A stretch of 48,776 bases of DNA from UBA1067 sp050874585 (GCA_050874585.1 JBNMKZ010000011.1:1-48776); one strand, 5' to 3'; shown: positions 1 to 8,294, numbered from the stretch's first letter. The notes: generated by a model from the letters alone, not told the origin. Program-made: numbers and translations.

Positions 1-363
1 GATTCCCAGCCAAAGCAAGCCCGACTTGTCATTCACCTTGTCCATTTCGGTAGAAGTAAATGCCAAATCGGTAAAGGTAAATGCCCCTATGGGGCAGAAA
101 GCCCCACGACTATGGGCATTTACTTTGTCCGCCAACCTTTGTCCAATTCCTTGGACGGAAAGGTCCCGCCGTGAGAAAGCATCTCGCGGCGCACGGCATT
201 CTTCCGATGCGCGGCGGTTTGCGGGATTCGGGGATGCCGGCCCGTCCCGACCTTCCACCTTTCTGTCGCGCCGCAATGATGCGCACGGCAAGGCCGACGC
301 CTGCGCATCGCAGGCTCCCGTCGTGCGCATCCCAGCATCCCCTGATGCGCACGACGCGGCGGA
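1..363. other. Intergenic region with several inverted repeats
   Basis: No convincing gene is seen here; the open frames are short, arginine-rich and lack family resemblance. The first 130 bases hold a 17-bp near-identical direct repeat 21 bp apart (48-64 and 69-85, both ending GTAAATGCC), a 10-bp perfect inverted repeat (77-86 with 114-123, GTAAATGCCC), a nested GGGGC/GCCCC hairpin (91-95 with 101-105), and a 6-bp-arm hairpin GTCCAA/TTGGAC near 140-156. Next to the downstream end of the Sel1 gene lies a separate 13-bp perfect inverted repeat. The region resembles the structured intergenic arrays near 3.9 and 13.2 kb but is less regular. Confidence 0.6.
319..356. repeat. 13-bp perfect inverted repeat after the Sel1 gene
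   Basis: Arms 319-331 and 344-356 are exact reverse complements (CGTCGTGCGCATC) around a 12-base loop. The hairpin starts 8 bases past the stop codon of the Sel1-repeat gene on the minus strand. No T-run follows on that strand, so it is not a classical rho-independent terminator. It could be an RNA 3'-end stabiliser or a protein-binding site. The same GATGCGCAC word recurs at 279-287 and again near 3978-3986. Confidence 0.6.
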
Positions 364-2331
364 TTAGAGACTGTTCAGGAGGTTGCTGAGGCCATTCCCC
401 AACCGCTCCAAGGCCTGCCGCGCCCCTGCGTGACCCTGTGCGCTGGCCTTTAGCCACCAGGACTGGGCGGCGAAAATTGACTTGGGCACGCCAAATCCCT
501 CCATGCAGAACTCACCCATCATGTACTCCGCATCGGCATGGCCCTGATTCGCCGCCGCACAAACCCACTTGACGGCCTCTTCACGCGACCTCGTCACGTA
601 GTCATCTCCCGTTACATAAAGCATTCCAAGCGTAAACTGAGCTTCGGGGCACCCCTTTTCCGCCGCCTTGCGGAAATAGTCCGTCCCCTTGCGCTTGTCC
701 TGCTCAACATTCTCGACGCCATCCTCCGAATAATAGATTCGTGCAAGCTTGTACATGGACCACGCATCGCCCTTTTCCGCCGCGTCGCGGTAGGGTCTTG
801 TCGCCGCCTCTTCCCGTGCGGCCATCGCATCCAGCTTCGCCTTGCCCTCCGCGAGACCGCTCGCGTGCGCCTTTGCGTACCAGGCCCGGGCACTTGCCCA
901 GCTCGTCCTAACGCCGCATCCACTCTCATAGCATGTGCCGACTTTGAGTTGCGCCTTGCCCACACCATCTTTCGCCGCCTTCAGGTAGTGGTCAAAGGCA
1001 CCCTCCAACCCGCCCGGGATGGATTCCTTTTCCATCAGCAATCCGCACAGGTAGGCGAACTGCGTTCCCGTCTCAAGCCGCTCTTGGGCGGCTTTCGTCC
1101 ACTCAATTTCCTTCGCGGCGAAACTCTCGTCGATGCGCCCCTCCCCATAGAGGTCGAGAAGGCGAATCTGCGCGTCAGCATCCCCCGCCATCGCCGCCTG
1201 AAGGTAGAAGTCCCGCGCCTTCGAATCCGACTTCTCAACGCCGCGCCCCGCCGCGTAAAGTGCACCCAGCGCGTTCAGCGACCCAATCCACTTCGCATCA
1301 TCGTGCGGCACAATGTCAAGAACCTGCTGGTAGCAGTCGGCCGCCTTCGCATCGGACGGCTCAACGCCCGAACCTTCCTCATAGACCTGAGCCAGGGTAT
1401 AAAGAACGTTCGCGCCCTTGCACACCCGAGCACGCTTCTGCAGGATTTCCGCGAGACGCACCGCGTCCTCGCCGCCCTCGCGGATGCGGGCCAAAAGTGC
1501 CGCGCTATCCGTGAGACGCTCAAAGGCGAGCGAGCGAATCGTCTCCGAGGGCGTGCGGGCTATCACGGTAACCAATGCCGAATCCGAGAGTCCATCGCGC
1601 TCATCACCCTGCATCAGCTCCTCGGCCACGGCCCGCGTCAAGTCATTCCTCGTCCCGGTACCGTCGTCCAACGCTTCCAGACACTGCGCCGGCACACGCT
1701 GTAGAAAGTCAGGCTTGCTGACGGTTTCCACACAAACGGACAACGGGGACTTGCGCAGGAGGCTGAACCACATCTCATTACTCGCAATGTAATACGGCGC
1801 ATTTGCCGGGGCGTTCAGCAGCTCCGACACCTCGGAAGGCGTCCGCCTGCAAAGCTGCGTGGCAAAGGCTTCCGCATCCGCCGACGACAGGCGTGCCGCG
1901 TCCTTGGCGTAGATAACTGACAGCAACCGGGGATTCGAGATGTCGCGCCATCGCGTCACCAATCGTGTGTCATAGGGCAGAGAGGAGAGCGACTCATTGT
2001 CAAGCCGACTGAGAATCATCGCCTTCAGCTCCTCGTTGGACTCGGACCGAAACGCCGCGATGAGTTCACGCGCATGCCGCGTGCGGACGGCAACATTCGT
2101 CACCTGCTTCAACGCCGCGAGACGTTCTGCCGCGCTTCGGGTCCCGTCGGCAAACTGGGCGTAGGCCGCCTCCGAGGCCTTTTGATCCTGCTCCTCAATA
2201 TGCCACGGTTGCCGATTCAGCCACTCCGTGTACGCGCCCGGCAGTTCACTGCACAGGGACTTCACCATGCGGACCGCCTGGTCTGTTCGATGCTGCCAAT
2301 AGATTGCACGCTGCCGATCATCGTCAAACAC
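364..2331 (-). CDS. Sel1-like repeat (TPR-type) protein
   Basis: A protein of about 655 residues. The N-terminal half is charged and helical with no recognised domain. From roughly residue 300 to the end it has at least six Sel1-like repeats of the pattern A-x2-x-L-G-x-L-Y-x2-G-x-G-V-x3-D-x2-A-x2-Y-x2-A-A, e.g. LYAAGRGVEKSDSKARDFY and the last EFCMEGFGVPKSIFAAQSWW. Sel1 repeats form alpha-solenoids that act as protein-interaction scaffolds. No signal peptide or membrane segment is visible, so it is probably cytoplasmic. It starts with GTG 9 bases after the stop of the DUF805 gene and has no clear ribosome-binding site, which fits translational coupling; an ATG at 2268 is an alternative start. 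The partner or process cannot be named from sequence. Confidence 0.8.
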   Translation of the reverse strand: MFDDDRQRAIYWQHRTDQAVRMVKSLCSELPGAYTEWLNRQPWHIEEQDQKASEAAYAQFADGTRSAAERLAALKQVTNVAVRTRHARELIAAFRSESNEELKAMILSRLDNESLSSLPYDTRLVTRWRDISNPRLLSVIYAKDAARLSSADAEAFATQLCRRTPSEVSELLNAPANAPYYIASNEMWFSLLRKSPLSVCVETVSKPDFLQRVPAQCLEALDDGTGTRNDLTRAVAEELMQGDERDGLSDSALVTVIARTPSETIRSLAFERLTDSAALLARIREGGEDAVRLAEILQKRARVCKGANVLYTLAQVYEEGSGVEPSDAKAADCYQQVLDIVPHDDAKWIGSLNALGALYAAGRGVEKSDSKARDFYLQAAMAGDADAQIRLLDLYGEGRIDESFAAKEIEWTKAAQERLETGTQFAYLCGLLMEKESIPGGLEGAFDHYLKAAKDGVGKAQLKVGTCYESGCGVRTSWASARAWYAKAHASGLAEGKAKLDAMAAREEAATRPYRDAAEKGDAWSMYKLARIYYSEDGVENVEQDKRKGTDYFRKAAEKGCPEAQFTLGMLYVTGDDYVTRSREEAVKWVCAAANQGHADAEYMMGEFCMEGFGVPKSIFAAQSWWLKASAQGHAGARQALERLGNGLSNLLNSL

Positions 2332-2340
2332 CGTGAAAAG

Positions 2341-3102
2341 TCAGATCTCCGCTATAATTGCCGCGCGCTGCGCCTTGTACTCCTCTTCCGTCAGAAGTCC
2401 CTTTTCGTAGAGTTCCCGCACCTTGGCGAGCCGGCTTTCAGGACTTCTCGCGGCGGGCTGTTCGGCTGGAGGCGCCACCGGGACGACGGGTACAGACAGA
2501 TTTGCGCCCCATGGTTGCCGTCCCTTTGGATCGTCGCCGAAGCGGTTCGGCCCGACCGTCCCGTCAAGGCAACCGAGGATGACGAACGAGGCAATGCCCG
2601 CAATGATATTCAATCCCGGAATCCAGCACCCAACCCACAGCAGGACGAGCCACCAACCGGACATCCCGACATCATGCAGGCGGCGAACGCAAACGGGGAG
2701 CATCAGGCAGATATAAATCACGCCACACGCAATCGCGCTGACGAGAAGATCCGATGTCCAGGTGAAAAGATTGAGCCCCAACGATTCACCAACCGGCGGC
2801 TCTCTGGAAAACATAATACAGCAGACTATAATGGACAGAAACAAAGACAGACCAATATGCCACAGCCAGTAGTCGCGCCGCCGCGCCCGTCCCTCAAAGA
2901 AAGAAGATCCGTCGCCACCAGCCGCATAAGCCCCCATCGGTCTCTGCACTCCCCTCGGTTCGTCGCCGAAGCGATTCGCCCCAGACTCCCCATCACGGTA
3001 TCCGACCTCGTCGCGCCGCCGCACCCGTCCCTCAAAGGAAAAGGGCCTGTTGCCTTTGTGCGCACAAACTTCCCTTTCGTCACTCTTGCCTGCCTGAGCC
3101 AT
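2341..3102 (-). CDS. DUF805 membrane protein with SHOCT tail and a collapsed extra DUF805 remnant
   Basis: With the ATG at 3102 (AAAAAGG eight bases upstream) the product has 253 residues. Residues about 68-194 are a DUF805 domain: the opening FFEGRARRRDYW, several membrane segments, the CVRRLHDVGMSGWW motif and the closing PNRFGDDPKG. Residues about 223-253 are a SHOCT helix pair (LYEKGLLTEEEYKAQR), often found at the C-terminus of small membrane proteins. Before the real domain, residues 21-51 repeat only the first and last motifs of DUF805 (FSFEGRVRRRDE followed at once by ANRFGDEPRG), as if a tandem copy lost its whole membrane core. The frame is open back to 3339 but that part is low-complexity; a start at 2937, just before the intact domain, is also possible. 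Function unknown; inner-membrane location inferred. Confidence 0.7.
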   Translation of the reverse strand: MAQAGKSDEREVCAHKGNRPFSFEGRVRRRDEVGYRDGESGANRFGDEPRGVQRPMGAYAAGGDGSSFFEGRARRRDYWLWHIGLSLFLSIIVCCIMFSREPPVGESLGLNLFTWTSDLLVSAIACGVIYICLMLPVCVRRLHDVGMSGWWLVLLWVGCWIPGLNIIAGIASFVILGCLDGTVGPNRFGDDPKGRQPWGANLSVPVVPVAPPAEQPAARSPESRLAKVRELYEKGLLTEEEYKAQRAAIIAEI

Positions 3103-3473
3103 TTCTTGAACCTTTTTGTCGCTCGCCTGATTCGCACCCAGGGGTTGAGCGCATCCCTGGACACCACATCCGCTCCGCGTTCGCACATAAAAAGAAGCCC
3201 TCTCTTCATGTTTCGCGAGAGGCCGTAGGAAGAAGCCCAAGAGGAAATACGAAGAGAGGAAACACAGCGTGTTCCCCTGCTCAGTATCGTCCTCTTGAAA
3301 TTTCCTACGTTTCTCGCGACGATCGCTTTGCAGTTGCAAATTGACTTTCGGTATTCGGGGGTGGAAACGGTCGTCGGTGCACAGGCTGCGCTGGACATCC
3401 CGAATCAGTTCCCGAACTCTATCTGTTCCCTCGCATCACGGCACTTGTGTGCCTTTTGCGGGAAAACGCGAGA

Positions 3474-3482
3474 ATTATATCA
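3474..3482 (-). promoter_or_regulatory. Extended -10 promoter upstream of the DUF805 gene
   Basis: The minus strand reads TGATATAAT, identical to the boxes in front of rpmH, the V-ATPase D gene and others in this window. Transcription would start near 3467, leaving an unusually long leader of about 365 bases to the ATG at 3102 (or about 130 to the frame opening at 3339). No good -35 is apparent. Confidence 0.6.
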
Positions 3483-4185
3483 TAAATTCGCCTGCTCAGG
3501 GGCAAATCACCTGCTCGGGGCTCGCGCGAGACGAGGGCCAGGCCGTCCACAGACTGGAACGCGGCAGAAGGTTTTGCCGGCCTGCCGTCCGGCAGGCCCC
3601 GCCCATCCTGACTGCCGCGCCGCCGCCATGGAAAATACCCTCGCGGCAGATTGAATGACGCGCGAAAGGCATGCGAGCGACGCGGCGGTTGTCGGGGTTC
3701 GGGGCGAAACGCGCACGCGGAGATACCCGAGCCGACGAGCGCATGCCTCCGCACGCTCATAACCGAACAATTCGTGCGCCGAACGCAAGATTTCGGCAAA
3801 CAAACGGCTTCGCGGCGGATGCCGACGGACACGCCCCCGACGCGGCAAAGGCAACCGCCGCGCCGCCCGTGCCCATCGGCGGCAGACTTACTGCGCAGTA
3901 AATCAAAACTTACTCCTGAGTAAGTCTAAAGTTACTCCCGAGTAAGTTTTCTTCCGATGGGCACGGGAAATTCCTGTGATGCGCACGCGGCACATTTCCC
4001 CTGCGCACGACAAGAAACTCCGATAAGCATCCGAAGGAAGAACAATACCCACGAACCGAGCCAGTCCTCCCCATCGCAGGGGAAACTAACAGGCAGAAAC
4101 GGTTAGTGCGCGGCGGATTGGGGAATTCAACCGCCTTGAGCAGCGTTCATTCAACGAGGTGAAGAGCGTTTTTAATTGGCCTTGG
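3483..4185. other. Long intergenic region between ClC and DUF805 genes
   Basis: About 700 bases without a supportable gene. The open frames on both strands are arginine/alanine-rich and lack recognisable motifs. Contents: a strong 9-bp-arm hairpin with a 2-base loop at 3579-3598 (GGCCTGCCG/CGGCAGGCC), a GC-rich featureless part (about 3600-3860), and a highly regular array of palindromes from about 3862 to 4081. The array lies downstream of the ClC gene and upstream of the DUF805 promoter. Confidence 0.7.
3862..4081. repeat. Array of imperfect palindromes with an exact 22-bp period
   Basis: Palindrome centres fall at 3872.5, 3894.5, 3916.5, 3938.5, 3960.5, 3982.5 and 4004.5, and weaker ones at 4026.5, 4048.5 and 4070.5. 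Cores include TTACTGCGCAGTAA (perfect), ACTTACTCCTGAGTAAGT (8-bp arms), TTACTCCCGAGTAA, GATGGGCAC, GATGCGCAC and CTGCGCAC. Units 1 to 5 are also jointly symmetric: 3866-3879 (CCCGTGCCCATCGG) is the exact reverse complement of 3954-3967, with the middle palindrome at the common centre. Sequence varies between units, but spacing and dyad symmetry are kept. It could be a multi-site operator, a tandem-hairpin RNA or a nucleoid-protein array; I do not recognise the class. Confidence 0.75.
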
Positions 4186-5610
4186 TCAATAGGCGTGAAG
4201 GGGCGAGGACTCGCGGCAGTGTGGTTGACTGCGATAAAGCGACCAGCCGTTGTTCAGCCAAAAGGCGATTCCACAGACCCACATGGCCGGCAAAAGAAGT
4301 GAATGATTGCCCGAAATCTCAGCCACGATGACAATGGCCGTCATCGGAATGCGCACGGCACTTGCAAGAAAGCCTGCCATACCAACGAGTGCAAACGCCG
4401 CCGGGTTGATTCCAAACGAGGCAGGGAGGATGTGCGCAAAGAAAAGCCCAACCGCCGCGCCCAATGTTCCCCCACAGACGAGTGCCGGAGCAAAAACGCC
4501 GCCCGAACCACCCGAGCCGACCGTGAACGCTGTTGCAATCGCCTTCATGAAGAAGAAGCAGACGAAACCGGCAATCGTCAGCGGTCCGAAATTGGCAAAC
4601 AGTTCACTGCGCCCGGCCGTGAAACTCGCCTGGATAATCGAGTAACTCGTCCCCAAGACATCCGGCACGAAGAAACCGATCAGACCCGTCAGCAATCCGC
4701 CAATCACAACCTTGAGCGCCCCCGAGATGCGCAACTCGCCGAAGCGAGCTTCCGTCGCTCGAAAGAAGCTAATGTAGAACCTGACACCAAAGACGACGAC
4801 AATGGCCAGGACAAAATACGGGAAAAGCCGCAACCCGTTCGTATAACTGCAGTCCGGCGGCATGACAAAAAGCGAATCCCAGCCGAAGAAGCAGGCGTAA
4901 ATCGTATAGCTAACGGCTGATGCGATAAAACTCGGCAAGAGCGTTTCGTACTCCACGTCGCTTGAGGAATAGAAAATCTCGAAGCCGAAGAGCGCACCGG
5001 CCAAAGGTGCCTGGAAGAGCGCACCAATGCCGGCGGCAAGTCCCGCCGCCATCAGAATCCGCCGCGCACGAAGCGTCAGATTCAGGAACCGTCCGATGAC
5101 ACTGCCGCAGGCGGCGCCAATCAGGGTCACCGGCCCCTCATAACCAGCCGATCCGCCCGAGGCAACCGTCAGGACGGAGGCCACGGACTTCACGGGAATG
5201 ACCGCCCCCGTAATGTAGCCATCCCTCAGGTGATAGGCGCGAATGGCACTATCCGTCCCCCGCGCATGTTCAAGTTTCGAAAAGCGACGAATCAGCAGGT
5301 AGCCAAGCCAGGCCCCAACCGCCGGGAGAAACAGGAGAATCCACCGATGCGGATCGGAAAAGAGTTCCCACGAGAGAAACTTCCGAACGAATGCCGAGCC
5401 ATCCGAAAGCCGCGACAGGGACTGGTGATGCCCGATGCCCTCCAGAATCCACTCGTTGCCAAGGCGAATCAGATAGCGGAATCCAACGACGACAAAGCCG
5501 ACGGCAAACCCGACGAGAATGGACTCGCCAAAGTACTTGCCCGTTCGAAAAGAGAGTCCTTTCCCGGCCAGAAAGAACCGCCAACTGGATATTGACAACC
5601 GACGAAACAT
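4186..5610 (-). CDS. ClC-family chloride channel or H+/Cl- antiporter
   Basis: A 474-residue integral membrane protein with about ten hydrophobic segments and no C-terminal CBS domains. ClC signatures are present: GGSAGYEGPVTLIGAACGS (the G-x-E-G-P anion-pathway motif with its gating glutamate; the usual Lys/Arg before Glu is Tyr here), the LFQAPLAGALFGFEI helix, and GSGGSGGVFAPALVCGG. The classical GSGIP motif is not obvious. The family moves chloride or similar anions across the inner membrane, as a channel or in exchange for protons; sequence alone does not decide which. The gene stands alone and its ATG lies only 11 bases from a consensus -10 box, so the mRNA is probably nearly leaderless. 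No clear terminator follows. Confidence 0.9.
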   Translation of the reverse strand: MFRRLSISSWRFFLAGKGLSFRTGKYFGESILVGFAVGFVVVGFRYLIRLGNEWILEGIGHHQSLSRLSDGSAFVRKFLSWELFSDPHRWILLFLPAVGAWLGYLLIRRFSKLEHARGTDSAIRAYHLRDGYITGAVIPVKSVASVLTVASGGSAGYEGPVTLIGAACGSVIGRFLNLTLRARRILMAAGLAAGIGALFQAPLAGALFGFEIFYSSSDVEYETLLPSFIASAVSYTIYACFFGWDSLFVMPPDCSYTNGLRLFPYFVLAIVVVFGVRFYISFFRATEARFGELRISGALKVVIGGLLTGLIGFFVPDVLGTSYSIIQASFTAGRSELFANFGPLTIAGFVCFFFMKAIATAFTVGSGGSGGVFAPALVCGGTLGAAVGLFFAHILPASFGINPAAFALVGMAGFLASAVRIPMTAIVIVAEISGNHSLLLPAMWVCGIAFWLNNGWSLYRSQPHCRESSPLHAY

Positions 5611-5621
5611 ACGATGCCGCT

Positions 5622-5630
5622 ATTATACCA
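5622..5630 (-). promoter_or_regulatory. Extended -10 promoter of the ClC gene
   Basis: TGGTATAAT on the minus strand, ending 11 bases before the ATG at 5610. The predicted start site near 5615 leaves about 5 bases of leader, too short for a Shine-Dalgarno. The -35 region is poor. Confidence 0.75.
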
Positions 5631-5661
5631 TATAAGTTGGGAGCGATGGCATGGGCATATG

Positions 5662-5697
5662 AAAAAAAAGCGGGCGGCGCAAGTCTTTCGCCGCCCC
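5662..5697 (-). terminator. Rho-independent terminator of the metal-transport operon
   Basis: On the minus strand an 8-bp G+C stem (GGGCGGCG paired with CGCCGCCC) is followed directly by a run of eight T. It begins about 38 bases after the stop of the 91-residue membrane protein gene. This is the clearest intrinsic terminator in the window. Confidence 0.9.
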
Positions 5698-5734
5698 TTT
5701 GTCGCGCACGGTTCACCCGCACGCCGTTCGCGCC

Positions 5735-6010
5735 TTACTTGGAGACTTCGGGTGCCTGCGCCGCGGCCGCGGCGGCCTTCGCGGCAGCTTCGCGCTCCGC
5801 GAGGACGTCCTCAATCTCCTCTTTCAGCTTCGCCAGTTCTTCGACGCTCATCGTGGCGACAGGCTTGCCCTTGCGAACGGGGATGTTCATCCCATGGTCG
5901 CGGAGAAACTGATCCACCTTGTCCTGATTCTTCTTGTAAAGATAGAAACCCGCAGCGGCAACGCCAACACCAACGGCGGCACCGACGAGATGATTTGCTG
6001 TAATTGCCAT
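5735..6010 (-). CDS. Small single-span membrane protein of the P-type ATPase operon
   Basis: 91 residues: one membrane segment (about 7-25, with glycines spaced along it), a basic stretch KKNQDKVDQFLRDHG, and a charged helical tail (about 53-75, EELAKLKEEIEDVLAERE) ending in an alanine-rich segment. It is the last gene of the metal ATPase operon and also has its own promoter, whose box overlaps the ATPase stop codon, and a purine-rich ribosome site (AAAGGAAAGG). Position and architecture recall PacL-type (DUF1490) small membrane partners of CtpC-like ATPases in mycobacteria, but the histidine/aspartate metal motif of those proteins is absent, so homology is not claimed. A role as ATPase partner or scaffold is inference from context. 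Confidence 0.75.
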   Translation of the reverse strand: MAITANHLVGAAVGVGVAAAGFYLYKKNQDKVDQFLRDHGMNIPVRKGKPVATMSVEELAKLKEEIEDVLAEREAAAKAAAAAAQAPEVSK

Positions 6011-6043
6011 AACTATTTCCTTTCCTTTAAGAGGTTAGCCATT

Positions 6044-6052
6044 ATTATATCA
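6044..6052 (-). promoter_or_regulatory. Internal extended -10 promoter overlapping the ATPase stop codon
   Basis: TGATATAAT on the minus strand; its first three bases are the TGA stop codon of the P-type ATPase gene. It would start transcription near 6037, giving the 91-residue protein gene a leader of about 27 bases that includes AAAGGAAAGG. This allows the small protein to be made independently of the ATPase. Confidence 0.65.
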
Positions 6053-8263
6053 TTTTTTCGTGTCGTGCATATCGTAGAAGAAGATGCGAAGCGAATTGCC
6101 GACGACCAGAATCGTGCTCGCGTTGTGCATGACCGCACCCACTATCACGGGGATGAGTCCCAAACCGCCCAACAGGAGTCCGACCGTATTCACGCCAACC
6201 GACACGAAGAAGTTCTGTCGAATCACGTCCATCGTATGCCGGGCGAGACCGTATGTCGCCGGCAGGAGCATCGCATTGTCACCCGCAATCGTGATGTCCG
6301 CCGCCTCCATCGCGACATCCGTGCGCGTCTTGCCGAGCGCAATGCCCACGTCGGCATAGGCAAGACCTGGTGCATCGTTGATGCCGTCGCCGACCATCAC
6401 GACGCCGTTTCCGCCCGCCTGAAGACGCAGGATGACCTTCGCCTTGTCCTCCGGCATCAGTTCGGACTCAAACCCATCCAGCCCAAGGCGACGCGCCACG
6501 ACATCCGCCTGCTGTTCCTGGTCGCCCGTCAGAAGCAAAATGTCATCCACACCCGAAAGCCGCAGGCGATTGAGAGCCTTCTTCATGTTCTCGCGAAGCG
6601 GATCGCGAATGCCGATCAAGCCGACGATCTCCTCGCCACGCGCAACATAGATGACACTCTCGCCGTTCGCGAAGAGACGGGATGCCTGATCGCGCATCGG
6701 ATGCGTATGGATGCCCGCCTCGTTCAAGAAGCGTTTCGAACCAACACGCACGACCTTGCGCCCGACCTCCGTCCAAACGCCGCGTCCGACGACCGTGTGG
6801 ATTTCCTTATGGCGCGGAATCTTTCCGCCCACGCGTTGGAGCTGCGAGAGAATCGCATTCGCCATCGGGTGACGGCTTGTCTCCTCCGCCGCCGCCGCGA
6901 GCGCAAGCACTTCCTCGCGTGAATACTCACCCGAGACGGTGGCAATCGACGTGACGCGTGGCTTACCTTCCGTCAGCGTCCCCGTCTTGTCCAAAATGAG
7001 TGTATCGGCTTCGGTCAGAGACTGGAGGGATCCTCCGCCCTTAATCAGCACACCATTGCGTGCCGCCGTCGAAATCGCCGCCGAAAGTGCCGCGGCCGTC
7101 GACAGGCGAATGCCACACGAATAGTCGATGACCAGCATATTGAGCGCCCGGTTCACGTCCTTCGTCGCCAAAAAGACCGCCAGTGCGAGCGTAATGTTCA
7201 CGGGCACGAGAGCGGCGGAAAAGCGATCCGCATACGTCTGGATCTCCGCTTTCTTGCCCTCGGCATCCTCCACCATGCGAATGATGCGCGAAACGGCCGT
7301 CCCTTCGCCAACGGACTCAACGCGAATGGTCGCCGTGCCGTCAACCGCAAGCGTACCGGCATAGACCTTACCGCCCACCTCCCTCGGCACGGGACCGAAC
7401 TCGCCAGTAATCGATGACTGGTCGACGAAGACATGGCCGGCGACGACCTCGCCGTCGGCGCAAATCTTCTCGCCCGTGTGGACGACGATGAAGTCCCCCT
7501 TGCGCAGGGCCTTCACGGGGACTCGCTCAAGCGGCGTACCCGGCTCACCATCGGACGAAAGCCACGCCTCTTCGCCATCCACTGACAGCATATCGCGAAT
7601 GGCATTGCGCGTCTGGTCCATCGTATATGCCGTCAGCGACTCCGCCAAATCATGCAGCAACAACACGGTCAGAGCCGAACCGGCGCGCCCGGTTGCCACG
7701 CTCGAAACGACCGCCAGCGCACTCAGCGTGTCGGCATTCGGCAGAAACGTTCGCGCCAAGACACCGATACCACTGCGAAAGATCGGCCCCGCAAGGGCGA
7801 GTGCACCAAAGCCCGTCGGCGTGAGCATCCGTCCGAGAACCGTCGTAGGAACCGCCCGCTTGAAAATCCACGAGCCGACAAGCAAGGCACCCGCGATTCC
7901 CGCACGCGTCAGCATGGTCGGCAGCGTCTCCTCATGCAGGTCGCGCTCCTGGACAAGCAGGTGGTTACGCTCCTCACGCTCCTTGCGAAGCGCACTCAGC
8001 GAATGAATCTGGATGAGACTCTCAACCGACTCAAGCAGTTCCTCATCGCCCGTCACATCCGGATTGTAGGTCAAGATGACGCTTGACGCGGCGCAATTCA
8101 TCCGCTGCGACAAAACGCCGCGCAACTGTGAAAAATGATTCTCAAGGTCGGTCTGCTCGGCCGACAGGTACTTCACCGCCCGGCAGACAATGCGCACACG
8201 GCCTGGCAGGCGGTGCGCAAATTGGCACTTGAGCAATGGCGGTTGTGAAGAACGAAACGACAT
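6050..8263 (-). CDS. HMA2-type P1B metal-transporting ATPase (CtpC-like)
   Basis: A 737-residue heavy-metal P-type ATPase. Residues 10-85 form an HMA2-like domain with AHRLPGRVRI instead of the copper CxxC loop. Catalytic motifs: TGE at 286-288 (actuator), DKTGTLTEG with phosphorylated Asp425, the nucleotide-domain HP at 465-466 and GDGIND at 625-630; MHNASTILVVGNSLRI closes the membrane domain. The membrane metal motif is DYSCGIRLST (382-384 SCG), not CPC or CPH; such SC-small-residue motifs are known to me from CtpC/CtpD-like pumps linked to manganese or zinc. Export of a divalent metal from the cytoplasm is therefore the best guess. The start is fixed by AGGAGG six bases upstream. It lies downstream of two free HMA2 proteins in one operon. 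Confidence 0.9.
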   Translation of the reverse strand: MSFRSSQPPLLKCQFAHRLPGRVRIVCRAVKYLSAEQTDLENHFSQLRGVLSQRMNCAASSVILTYNPDVTGDEELLESVESLIQIHSLSALRKEREERNHLLVQERDLHEETLPTMLTRAGIAGALLVGSWIFKRAVPTTVLGRMLTPTGFGALALAGPIFRSGIGVLARTFLPNADTLSALAVVSSVATGRAGSALTVLLLHDLAESLTAYTMDQTRNAIRDMLSVDGEEAWLSSDGEPGTPLERVPVKALRKGDFIVVHTGEKICADGEVVAGHVFVDQSSITGEFGPVPREVGGKVYAGTLAVDGTATIRVESVGEGTAVSRIIRMVEDAEGKKAEIQTYADRFSAALVPVNITLALAVFLATKDVNRALNMLVIDYSCGIRLSTAAALSAAISTAARNGVLIKGGGSLQSLTEADTLILDKTGTLTEGKPRVTSIATVSGEYSREEVLALAAAAEETSRHPMANAILSQLQRVGGKIPRHKEIHTVVGRGVWTEVGRKVVRVGSKRFLNEAGIHTHPMRDQASRLFANGESVIYVARGEEIVGLIGIRDPLRENMKKALNRLRLSGVDDILLLTGDQEQQADVVARRLGLDGFESELMPEDKAKVILRLQAGGNGVVMVGDGINDAPGLAYADVGIALGKTRTDVAMEAADITIAGDNAMLLPATYGLARHTMDVIRQNFFVSVGVNTVGLLLGGLGLIPVIVGAVMHNASTILVVGNSLRIFFYDMHDTKK

Positions 8264-8294
8264 CCAACGCCTCCTTCTTACTTAAAGGACTAAA

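Noticed and set aside
2074..3228. A 384-codon plus-strand frame over the Sel1 and DUF805 genes
   Set aside because: It has no motifs, while the minus strand encodes clear Sel1 and DUF805 domains.
3579..3598. Strong 9-bp hairpin as a terminator
   Set aside because: No T-run on either strand and no gene ends next to it.
3540..3870. Several short frames on both strands in the ClC-DUF805 gap
   Set aside because: They are arginine-rich with no ribosome site or family resemblance. I cannot exclude a decayed gene, but nothing supports one.
3862..4081. 22-bp array read as a CRISPR array
   Set aside because: There is no constant repeat alternating with unique spacers; the units are contiguous palindromes, and no cas gene is present.
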